Shown: positions 57,034 through 64,000 of the stretch, in pieces
Layout: each line of letters begins with the position of its first letter
Numbering within the stretch: the stretch's first letter is position 1
DNA from: Pseudomonas sp. C2B4
GTDB taxonomy: Bacteria; Pseudomonadota; Gammaproteobacteria; Pseudomonadales; Pseudomonadaceae
Length of the DNA: 64,000 nucleotides
Assembly: GCF_013359695.1 (NCBI RefSeq)
Contig: NZ_JABFMU010000006.1
Location: 62,001 to 126,000 of the forward strand
Reading direction: 5' to 3'
The notes under the pieces: generated by a model
Seen by the model: the letters and a program-made list of their open reading frames with translations, nothing else
Database searches by the model: none
What the model was told of the DNA's origin: nothing
Translations under genes and position numbers: made by a program

Positions 57034-58250
57034 TATTTCGCTTGTTGCTTCGCGGAGGTGCGTTAGGCGCGAAGTTTTTGCTGGTACTGGCGGTCACGCG
57101 TTATCTGGGCTACGAAGCCGTGGGTTTTTACGGTGTCGTCATGGCTGCCGCGATCATTGCCTCGAAGTTCTACAGCGTAGGCTTCAGTTCTGAAATCAAT
57201 CGACTGATCAGCATCGGGGGAAGTACACGGCTTGTCGTCGATAAGGTACTGCTGTTGTACCTGGCTGTGGGGTTGGTGTTATCGACGTTGACGGTTGCCC
57301 TTTACTCGCTCGTCAGTCATGTCGAGGCGAGTGCGGCGTTGATCGCCTGTGTCACGCTTCTGCTGTTGACTGAACACCTCTCCTTTGAAATCAACTCGTT
57401 TGTTTTTTCAGCGCAAAAAGCCAATTGGGGCGCCTTGCTGTTTTTTATAAAAACCGGACTTTGGGCGCTGGCTGCCGTTGGCGGGCTCATGGCAGGGGTG
57501 ATTTCCACGATCGACAGTGTGCTATGGATGTGGGTGGTCTCGAACGTCGTGGTGATGGTTGCCGGGTACCTCATTGTTGTTGACGTCCACCGCGGGCGAG
57601 TGGCCAGTGTCATTACCCCGTCTTCTGTCTGGAAAGCAGGGTTGCCGTTTTACCTGGGCGGCGGCCTGATGATATTGAGTCAGTACTTCGAGCGTTTCCT
57701 TATCGTCGAAATCGAACCTTATGCGAGCCTCGGCAAGTACGTGTATTCGTGGTCGGCCGCCAACACCCTGCAAGCGTTGTCGTATGCCGTGGTTGCGGTC
57801 GTTGGCATCCCGGTCCTTGCCAAGCGCTATAAGGACAATCCACAGGCGCTGACGGTTCGGCAACTGTTCCTGAACCAATGGGTGATGCGTTCCGTGGTGC
57901 TATGCGGCGCCGTCGCCGTGTTGATCTACGCCTTTTTCTACATTCTGCTCGATTATGTGGCGGTGGAAGTGCCGCGCCCGGATAACAAAATCCTGTCTGT
58001 TCTGATCTTCTCTTTTGCCCTGCGCGCCATCGGCGACATTGTTTGGGGAGGGCTGATTGCCTCGAAAAACAGTCGGGTTTCGGTGATCAGTGCAGCGGTT
58101 TGTTTGCTGGTTTCCTTGCCCGTGAGCTATGTGCTCATCAAGCATTTTTCAATTTATGGCGCAGCCTGGGGCAATGTGTTCTCGATTGTCGTGCAACTGG
58201 TCGTTATTGCGTTACTGACGCGATTTGCCCGGGAAAAGGGGATTTCGTAA
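57030..58250 (+). CDS. Wzx-like polysaccharide flippase
   Basis: A 406-residue protein with about 12 membrane helices, starting MIFRLLLRGGALGAKFLLVL. It belongs to the MOP/PST flippases that carry undecaprenyl-linked units outward. It overlaps the pyruvyl transferase by four bases (ATGA) and the next gene by one base (TAATG), so these are tightly coupled. Confidence 0.85.
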   Translation: MIFRLLLRGGALGAKFLLVLAVTRYLGYEAVGFYGVVMAAAIIASKFYSVGFSSEINRLISIGGSTRLVVDKVLLLYLAVGLVLSTLTVALYSLVSHVEASAALIACVTLLLLTEHLSFEINSFVFSAQKANWGALLFFIKTGLWALAAVGGLMAGVISTIDSVLWMWVVSNVVVMVAGYLIVVDVHRGRVASVITPSSVWKAGLPFYLGGGLMILSQYFERFLIVEIEPYASLGKYVYSWSAANTLQALSYAVVAVVGIPVLAKRYKDNPQALTVRQLFLNQWVMRSVVLCGAVAVLIYAFFYILLDYVAVEVPRPDNKILSVLIFSFALRAIGDIVWGGLIASKNSRVSVISAAVCLLVSLPVSYVLIKHFSIYGAAWGNVFSIVVQLVVIALLTRFAREKGIS

Positions 58251-59353
58251 TGGCTTTATCTTTGCCGTCCATTGAGTTTCGTGGAAGCAAACTCGACTCA
58301 TCCCTGTCGTTCCTCATCTTGTTCAGCGGCTTGTTTCTGTCCATTGCAATGCCGCTGCTGATGCACCGCGATCCTGGCCCCGATGCCATGACACTGTGGT
58401 CTTCCTACGCGCGTGCGGATAGCTGCAATTTCTGGAATCCCTTTTCTCCCGAGCGCTCTTCTTATGATTGCACGGCCTATGTGCTGCGTCCGACCGGAAT
58501 CAATCTGGAAAACGCATGGGCCTACGGGATGCTGTGCAACCTGTTTTTGACTGCAATTCCCATCTTTATCTTCAGAAGAATGCCACTGACGATATTCCTG
58601 ACCTTGTGTCTGTGGGGTGTTGTCAGGTCATTTTTCCTGGAGAACCTGACCAAGGAAATCATTGTTTCGGTGGCCATGATCGCCATCCTGTTGTTCTCAT
58701 GTTCAAGAAAATACCGCGCCGGATTTTTCTTTTCGGCGTTGTTCTACGGCATCCTGGTCCGACCTTACTGGATACTGTTTTCGCTGGTCTGGGTCGGCGT
58801 CTGCATCATGAAAAAACACCTATCGCGGTTCAGTTTTTTCCTGATGTTGTTCGCGTTCTATCTGGCGATTGCAACGGCGATTCAACTGCTGGCTGGCTAC
58901 TCGGTATCGTCCATCCGAGCCAATAGCAATGAACAACGTACCTTGGGCGAGGAAGGCTCGAAGTCATTGATCATATCGTGGATAAACGGCGGTGATTTTG
59001 TGTCACAGGCCCTGGATTCCATGATTATTTTTTTCCGGCTGTCATTCCCTGTGGAACTGATCCTGCTGTCCGGTCTGGGGCAGATCATCTTTGTGGTCCT
59101 GATGATGATGACCTCGATGCTGATGTTCAAGATCATGACTTCCCGCGACTACAAGGGCTTGAGCATCGAACCGAAAGTCAAAGAACTGATCGCGATTCCC
59201 CTGTCTTTCCTGTTGGTGCAAGGCCTGTTCGAGCCGGACTTCGGCTCCTTTGCACGACATTTCGCCATGGTGGTGCCCGTTCTGTTTGTGGGGCTGGGGC
59301 TGCAATTGCGCGCAAAGAAGCCTGAGTTAATTGAAACCAGAATATTGAACTGA
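58250..59353 (+). CDS. Multi-helix membrane protein, possible Wzy polymerase
   Basis: A 367-residue protein with about ten membrane helices and a loop around residues 45-80 (SSYARADSCNFWNPFSPERS). No diagnostic motif is readable, as is usual for Wzy. Its position after Wzx, topology and size are consistent with a Wzy-type polymerase; the call is by elimination. It overlaps the flippase stop by one base. Confidence 0.55.
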   Translation: MALSLPSIEFRGSKLDSSLSFLILFSGLFLSIAMPLLMHRDPGPDAMTLWSSYARADSCNFWNPFSPERSSYDCTAYVLRPTGINLENAWAYGMLCNLFLTAIPIFIFRRMPLTIFLTLCLWGVVRSFFLENLTKEIIVSVAMIAILLFSCSRKYRAGFFFSALFYGILVRPYWILFSLVWVGVCIMKKHLSRFSFFLMLFAFYLAIATAIQLLAGYSVSSIRANSNEQRTLGEEGSKSLIISWINGGDFVSQALDSMIIFFRLSFPVELILLSGLGQIIFVVLMMMTSMLMFKIMTSRDYKGLSIEPKVKELIAIPLSFLLVQGLFEPDFGSFARHFAMVVPVLFVGLGLQLRAKKPELIETRILN

Positions 59354-59365
59354 GGTTCGTGTTCC

Positions 59366-60403
59366 ATGCAAAGCAAGAACAAGTCGTTGGAAATAGAAAC
59401 CCTTCGTGGGCTGGCGTGCCTGCTGCTGGTGCTCTATCACGTGATAGGACCGTTGGACGGTGGATTGAAAATAGACTTGGGGTCGCCATTTCGAGTGATT
59501 GCAGATTCGATGGTTTACGTCAGGATGCCACTGTTCACCTTTATATCCGGCTACATCTATTCCATTTACAAAGTAAGGGGTAACGATTTTTCCACTTACT
59601 GTGTCGGTAAGGTCAGAAGGTTGATCGTACCGCTGTTTTTTGTCGGCATTCCCTTCTCGCTCCTGCAGGCCGTGGGGCCGGGAGTTAACAAGGACGTGAG
59701 CCTGCTCGATGCCTTGTTGTCGTTTTATCTACCGGTCAACCACTTCTGGTTCTTGCAGGCGGTTTTCATCATTTTCATGTTGGTCGGTTTTCTCCAGTGG
59801 CGCGGGCTGTTGCGCACACCCTTGCACCTGTATCTGTTGTTTGTGTTTTCGGCGGTGGTGTTCTTGATGCCGGCCTTTCCAGTTGATGCGTTTGGTATCA
59901 ATGGGGCTGTTTATCTATTGCCTTTCTTTGTGACGGGGATGATCTGCCAGGAAAACGTGGGTGCCTTGAAGCGTTCGCTCAAAGGCATCGGGCCCGTTGT
60001 GTTTATCCTGATATCGATAGCCTTGCTCTACATTGCCACGGTGGATCGCGAGCTGATTGTTGATCGCAGAAGCCTGGTCGGGTTGCTTGTGGGCTGTGTG
60101 TCCTGTGTCGCCCTGTTGTCGACGGACATGCGCTCGCGATTGCTGATCTGGCTTGGCGGGTATTCCTACGCCATCTTCCTTTTCCATGTGCTGTTTGCCG
60201 CCACGTCACGTTTTGCGCTGGGTCGTTTGGGTGTCACCGATGAGAGTGTGCTGGTCTTGGGCGGGTTGCTGAGCGGATTGATCGGGCCCGTGCTGCTGGC
60301 CAATGTGTTCAGCCGGTTCAGCCTGACTTCGGTGCTGTTTCTGGGTGAGCGCGCGGCTCGTAAATCTACCCCGGAAGCCGGATTGAAGGTGTCTCAATCC
60401 TGA
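59366..60403 (+). CDS. Acyltransferase-3 family membrane protein
   Basis: A 345-residue protein with ten or so membrane helices. The family start is IETLRGLACLLLVLYHVIGP (RGLA and catalytic His in YH). RMPLFTFISGYIY and HFWFLQAVFIIFMLVGF are typical. These proteins O-acylate (often acetylate) extracellular sugars. It lies 12 bases after the Wzy-like gene and 22 before the SGNH gene. Confidence 0.88.
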   Translation: MQSKNKSLEIETLRGLACLLLVLYHVIGPLDGGLKIDLGSPFRVIADSMVYVRMPLFTFISGYIYSIYKVRGNDFSTYCVGKVRRLIVPLFFVGIPFSLLQAVGPGVNKDVSLLDALLSFYLPVNHFWFLQAVFIIFMLVGFLQWRGLLRTPLHLYLLFVFSAVVFLMPAFPVDAFGINGAVYLLPFFVTGMICQENVGALKRSLKGIGPVVFILISIALLYIATVDRELIVDRRSLVGLLVGCVSCVALLSTDMRSRLLIWLGGYSYAIFLFHVLFAATSRFALGRLGVTDESVLVLGGLLSGLIGPVLLANVFSRFSLTSVLFLGERAARKSTPEAGLKVSQS

Positions 60404-60425
60404 GTGCCGATAGAGGAGGGAATCC

Positions 60426-61589
60426 ATGATGGATGTCCCTGCGGTACCTCCCGTTCCGGTTCCCGTGATCGAAGTCAAAAGTGTTCGCCAACGGCTTGCG
60501 CAACTGGGTGAAGTCAAAGGGAAGGTGTTGGCGATCTCGGTGATCGGTGACAGCTACAGCGCGGGCCAGGACTTTTATCTCAATCAGCTCACTCAACGAT
60601 TGGCGAAGGACTTCGGCTTCGCCGGGCCCGGCTATGTCGGATTCAATCATGGCGCGGCACTGGGCGGTACGAACTACAAGTACACCCGTAGCAACCAGCA
60701 GTACTTCGGCGGTGAGTGGGATGTTTCCGCGCTCGGGCAGGCGAGTCCCGACAGTCGCACCCTCACCGGGCAGGCGGGGGCCTATCTTGAGGTCGATGCC
60801 AGGCAAACCGCTGCCATCAACACGTCCATTGCCCAGGCCAGGTTATTTTACCTGGGCAACGGCAACGGCAACGTCAATGAACTGCGGTATCGGTGGGGGG
60901 CGGGGGATAGCTGGCACCCGTTGCGCCTTGCCGGTTCGGGTGTCCAGGCTGTGGAACTGGCCGGCGTTCCAGCCAGCCCTGATTGGGCACTCAGGATCGA
61001 GGTAGTCAGAGGTGCGCCAACGCTGTTCGGCCTGTGGATGGCCAACGACAGTGGCGGCGTCAGGGTCTCCAAACTCGCCGCGTCCGGTGCCGCGTCGGCT
61101 GATTTCTATCATCCCGACAGCCAATGGCAGGCGCAGTGGAAGGCGGTCGTTGCGAAGATACCGGCAGACGTTTACCTGATCATGCTGGGCGGCAACGACC
61201 AAGGGTTTGGCGTAAAGCCCCAGGCGTATCTGGAGAACATAAAAGGGTTGGTGGGGATGATCCGCGACGTTCATCCGGCGGCGAGCATCCAACTGATCCT
61301 GCGCGAGGACACGACGCGATCCAGTGCCTATCCGATGTCGGATTATGCCCAGGTCCTGGAGCCCTGGGCGCGTTCACAGCACCTGGTGTATGCAAGTCTG
61401 CAATGCACGTTTGGTCCGGACTTCAAGCGCTATGCCAGCAACGGCCCAACGCCCATGATCGGTCCCGACAAGATCCATCCCATCCCCGGCACTGGAGGGC
61501 GGCTTATCGCAGATTTTTTCTATCGTTTGATCGTGGACGGGGTCGAAGCGGTATCGCCCCAGGGTGAGTGTGGCGCAGCGTTGAAATAA
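60426..61589 (+). CDS. SGNH/GDSL-type hydrolase without signal peptide
   Basis: A 387-residue protein. The nucleophile is in VIGDSYSAG (Ser43), block III is LIMLGGNDQG, and the catalytic Asp-His is in PDKIHPIPGTGG. The middle region (about 110-220) is a beta-rich insertion. Such proteins transfer or remove acyl groups on polysaccharides. A strong AGGAGGG five bases before the ATG at 60426 fixes the start, and there is no signal peptide or anchor. It probably works with the acyltransferase upstream. Confidence 0.82.
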   Translation: MMDVPAVPPVPVPVIEVKSVRQRLAQLGEVKGKVLAISVIGDSYSAGQDFYLNQLTQRLAKDFGFAGPGYVGFNHGAALGGTNYKYTRSNQQYFGGEWDVSALGQASPDSRTLTGQAGAYLEVDARQTAAINTSIAQARLFYLGNGNGNVNELRYRWGAGDSWHPLRLAGSGVQAVELAGVPASPDWALRIEVVRGAPTLFGLWMANDSGGVRVSKLAASGAASADFYHPDSQWQAQWKAVVAKIPADVYLIMLGGNDQGFGVKPQAYLENIKGLVGMIRDVHPAASIQLILREDTTRSSAYPMSDYAQVLEPWARSQHLVYASLQCTFGPDFKRYASNGPTPMIGPDKIHPIPGTGGRLIADFFYRLIVDGVEAVSPQGECGAALK

Positions 61590-61593
61590 TCAT

Positions 61594-62022
61594 TCACTGC
61601 CCAGGGCAACTCATCCTGTGCTCGAAGCGTTCCAGATGGCCCAGCAGTTCCGCGGTTTTCAGCGGCATCAGATCGGGATCGCGGCGTGTCTCGACATTGA
61701 TGACGATCGCCGCATCGCCCCGGGGAATGTGAACCCGGAAGCGCCAGTCGACGAAAATCACTTTGAGGCCGTCACGCTCGTCGACATCCAGGGCCTGGTG
61801 CGCATAGAAGTTCTTCAGGTATGCCAGGAGAGGGCGCGGGTCGTTGATTCTTCGGTGGATATCGCCCGATGAGGGGAACACGCCGATGCGCTCCACCAGC
61901 AGGGGCGTGTCGGTGCCGATCCTCGCGGTCGAAGCAAACGACGGGTTGTTAGACAGCCACGCCATCGCTCCGAAGTTGCCCGTTTTCAGTTCGATCTCTA
62001 CCGAGCTTTTTACTGTGTTCAT
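61594..62022 (-). CDS. Unrecognised 142-residue protein
   Basis: A soluble protein (MNTVKSSVEIELKTGNFGAM to RMSCPGQ) with a beta-like middle VIFVDWRFRVHIPRGDAAIV. I recognise no family. AGGCGG ahead of the ATG supports translation. It is 62 bases downstream of galU on the same strand and may be co-transcribed with it. It converges with the SGNH gene, with four bases between stops. Confidence 0.6.
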   Translation of the reverse strand: MNTVKSSVEIELKTGNFGAMAWLSNNPSFASTARIGTDTPLLVERIGVFPSSGDIHRRINDPRPLLAYLKNFYAHQALDVDERDGLKVIFVDWRFRVHIPRGDAAIVINVETRRDPDLMPLKTAELLGHLERFEHRMSCPGQ

Positions 62023-62085
62023 AGTGGTCCGCCTGGATGAAAGAATGGGAACGACAGCTCCGGAGCGGGAGCGATGTGGGGCTGG

Positions 62086-62919
62086 TTAAAGGCCCTTGAG
62101 ATACAGCTGCTCATAACAGAAGTTGGTCGCGTCGATGTAGCCTTCCGCACTACCGCAATCAAAGCGCAGGCCGTCGAACTTGTAGGCCAGTACGCAACCG
62201 TTTTTCGCCTGCTTCATGAGCGCATCGGTGATCTGGATTTCGCCGCCCTTGCCGGGTTGAGTGTCCGCGATCAAGTCAAAAATATCCGGGGTCAGAATGT
62301 AGCGCCCGATGATCGCCATATTGGACGGCGCGTCTTCGGGAGCCGGCTTTTCCACCATGGTATTGACCCGGTAGATGCCCTCTGAAATCAGGTCTCCGGC
62401 GATCACACCGTATTTATGCGTCTGATCGCGAGGCACTTCCTGGATCGCCACGATCGAGCAGCGGAATTTTTTGTAGAGCTTGATCATCTGCGCCAGGACA
62501 CCGTCGCCGTGCAGGTTCAGGCACAGGTCGTCGGCCAGCACCACGGCAAAGGGTTCATCACCGATCAACGGTCGACCACTGAGAATGGCATGCCCCAGAC
62601 CCTTCATTTCGACTTGGCGGGTGTAGGCAAAGGTGCAGGTTTCGATCAGCTCCCGGGTACTGGCGAGAAACTTTTCTTTCTCGGTGCCGCGAATCTGATG
62701 TTCCAGTTCATAACTGATGTCGAAATGATCTTCCAGCGCCCGCTTACCCCGACCGGTCACGATCGCCATGTTCTGAAGGCCGGCATCCCGTGCTTCTTCA
62801 ACGGCATATTGAATCAAGGGCTTGTTGACGATCGGCAGCATTTCCTTGGGCATTGCTTTTGTTGCAGGCAGGAAACGCGTGCCGTAGCCAGCGGCGGGGA
62901 ACAAGCATTTACGAATCAT
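62086..62919 (-). CDS. galU: UTP-glucose-1-phosphate uridylyltransferase
   Basis: GalU makes UDP-glucose from UTP and glucose-1-phosphate. The 277 residues include the nucleotide site FPAAGYGTRFLPATKAMPKE, LVDDLCL-type ADDLCLNLHGD, and KYGVIAGDLISEG. AGGAA upstream fixes the ATG at 62919, seven codons after another ATG. UDP-glucose feeds the polymer and is the substrate of the GalE next door. It is oriented opposite to the polymer genes. Confidence 0.95.
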   Translation of the reverse strand: MIRKCLFPAAGYGTRFLPATKAMPKEMLPIVNKPLIQYAVEEARDAGLQNMAIVTGRGKRALEDHFDISYELEHQIRGTEKEKFLASTRELIETCTFAYTRQVEMKGLGHAILSGRPLIGDEPFAVVLADDLCLNLHGDGVLAQMIKLYKKFRCSIVAIQEVPRDQTHKYGVIAGDLISEGIYRVNTMVEKPAPEDAPSNMAIIGRYILTPDIFDLIADTQPGKGGEIQITDALMKQAKNGCVLAYKFDGLRFDCGSAEGYIDATNFCYEQLYLKGL

Positions 62920-63232
62920 AGTGAGTTCCTGGGAAGTCATTGTTCACGACCCGATGGGATATGACTTAACTTGGGTCGTGAGTTGCGATGTATTGCCAAG
63001 TTTACTTAATACATGAGGCGATTGTGGGTGGCAATTGTTAGAGGGAGGGTAGTGGGTAATTGTTATTAGTTGTCGGCATGAATGTTATTTAGTTAGTTTT
63101 AGTCGGTATGTGTTCGTGGTGTCGGGTTCTGCAAGGTGCTAATTAAGCAGGATGTTTAATTGCGGTGAGTGAGTGTTTTAAACACGGCGCTTGCTAGTTA
63201 GTCCTTCAAATATCCCCATTATGGACCGTTTT
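62920..63232. other. AT-rich galU/galE divergent region
   Basis: About 313 bases without a gene, strongly AT-rich between 62990 and 63180. It holds TCACGACCC (62944-62952) and GGGTCGTGA (62973-62981) as a nine-base inverted repeat before galU. GTGTTT-T-AAACAC (63173-63185), a perfect palindrome, lies 48 bases before galE. Confidence 0.6.
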
Positions 63233-64000
63233 ATGAAAATACTCGTAACGGGTGGGACCGGTTATATCGGTTCGCACACTGCACTTGCGCTGCTTGAGTC
63301 GGGCGCTGAAGTGATTGTGCTGGATAACCTGAGTAATAGTTCCGCTGCCGCCTTGCATGCGGTGGAAGCCATCTGCGGTAAAACCGCATTAATGATTCAA
63401 GGGGATGTCTGCGACCGGGCCTTGCTGGACCGGATTTTCCAAGAGCATTCCATTGATGCCGTGCTGCATTTCGCCGGGCTCAAGGCGGTCGGCGAAAGCG
63501 TGCGCAAACCGCTTGAGTATTACCAGGCCAACGTCAGTGGCAGCGTCACGCTCTGCCAGGCGATGGCGGCGGCCGGCGTATTCCGCCTGGTGTTCAGTTC
63601 GTCGGCGACGGTTTACGGCGCCCCTGAGCAGATGCCGATCCGTGAAGATTTCCCCACCGGTTCCCCCACGAACCCTTACGGGCAGTCCAAGTTGATCGTG
63701 GAGAACGTGTTGCAGGATCTGTGTAAGACGGACCCGCGCTGGAGCATCGCGTTGTTGCGCTATTTCAATCCGGTCGGGGCGCACCCCAGTGGGCTCATGG
63801 GTGAGGACCCCCGCGGCATTCCGAACAACCTGGTGCCCTATATCAGCCAGGTTGCCGTAGGTAGCCTGCAAGAACTGTCGGTGTTCGGTGACGATTACCC
63901 CACGGTCGATGGCACCGGTGTGCGCGACTACATTCATGTGGTGGACCTGGCGGACGGACATCTCAAGGCATTGCAGGCGATCTCGGGGCGCACCGGCATC
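63233..64000 (+). CDS. galE: UDP-glucose 4-epimerase, N-terminal part
   Basis: GalE interconverts UDP-glucose and UDP-galactose with bound NAD+. 256 codons are present and the frame is open at the window edge. The Rossmann motif is [26 protein letters not shown] and [11 protein letters not shown] give the catalytic Ser and Tyr149-Lys153. An in-frame ATG at 63221 is an alternative start; a GGA before 63233 favours the latter. It is divergent from galU. Confidence 0.93.
   Translation, partial: MKILVTGGTGYIGSHTALALLESGAEVIVLDNLSNSSAAALHAVEAICGKTALMIQGDVCDRALLDRIFQEHSIDAVLHFAGLKAVGESVRKPLEYYQANVSGSVTLCQAMAAAGVFRLVFSSSATVYGAPEQMPIREDFPTGSPTNPYGQSKLIVENVLQDLCKTDPRWSIALLRYFNPVGAHPSGLMGEDPRGIPNNLVPYISQVAVGSLQELSVFGDDYPTVDGTGVRDYIHVVDLADGHLKALQAISGRTGI

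Overview
The window looks like chromosomal DNA of a Pseudomonas from the fluorescens complex. The evidence is the high-GC codon use, the many pseudomonad-type REP palindromes (GTGGGAGCGAGCCTGCTCGCGA and related forms), and gene orders I recognise from P. aeruginosa and P. putida: slt-uup-usp-fadBA-topA-sulA-lexA-psrA-nagZ-mtnP-mfd-gap-apbE-sthA-glpQ-pilZ-lolCDE, then copSR-cupredoxin-queF-mlaA-rssB-tal. No tRNA, rRNA, insertion sequence, prophage or CRISPR array was seen.

Layout. 1-5.8 kb: tusA, a MATE efflux pump, pdxB (vitamin B6), a tiny conserved protein and an MsbA-like ABC exporter. 5.8-11 kb: slt, the ABC-F ATPase uup, a universal stress protein and a small membrane-anchored protein. 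11-25 kb: the fatty-acid and SOS block. It holds fadBA, a DUF1653 protein, topA, a DUF6586 protein, an inserted DUF3137-LemA pair, the lexA-sulA operon divergent from psrA, then nagZ and mtnP. 25-41 kb: an SNF2 helicase, csiV, mfd, a long-form gap, apbE (without the nqr genes I would expect beside it), sthA, glpQ, a PilZ protein and lolCDE. 41-50 kb: copRS divergent from a cupredoxin gene, queF, a DUF4404 protein, a degenerate phosphonatase, mlaA, an RssB-like regulator with its STAS partner, and tal.

50.4-64 kb is an exopolysaccharide locus inserted after tal. It holds a secreted clan GH-A glycosidase, a low-molecular-weight tyrosine phosphatase, a Wzc-type tyrosine kinase/co-polymerase, one GT4 glycosyltransferase, a polysaccharide pyruvyl transferase, a Wzx-like flippase, a Wzy-like membrane protein, an acyltransferase-3 membrane protein, an SGNH hydrolase, galU and the start of galE, which runs off the window. 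Several genes overlap by 1-4 bases, so they are probably co-transcribed. No initiating glycosyltransferase and no Wza-type outer-membrane exporter is present, so the locus probably continues to the right. It is the best candidate here for an undescribed system: a Wzx/Wzy-type polymer that is probably pyruvylated and acylated.

The clearest regulatory signals are two tandem LexA boxes over the lexA promoter; a tandem PsrA-type operator over a near-consensus psrA promoter, with the same 13-bp-step geometry repeated upstream of fadBA; a CopR-type palindrome in the copR/cupredoxin gap; a repeated TGTAGT element upstream of gap; and a nested-helix leader upstream of the RssB-like gene.
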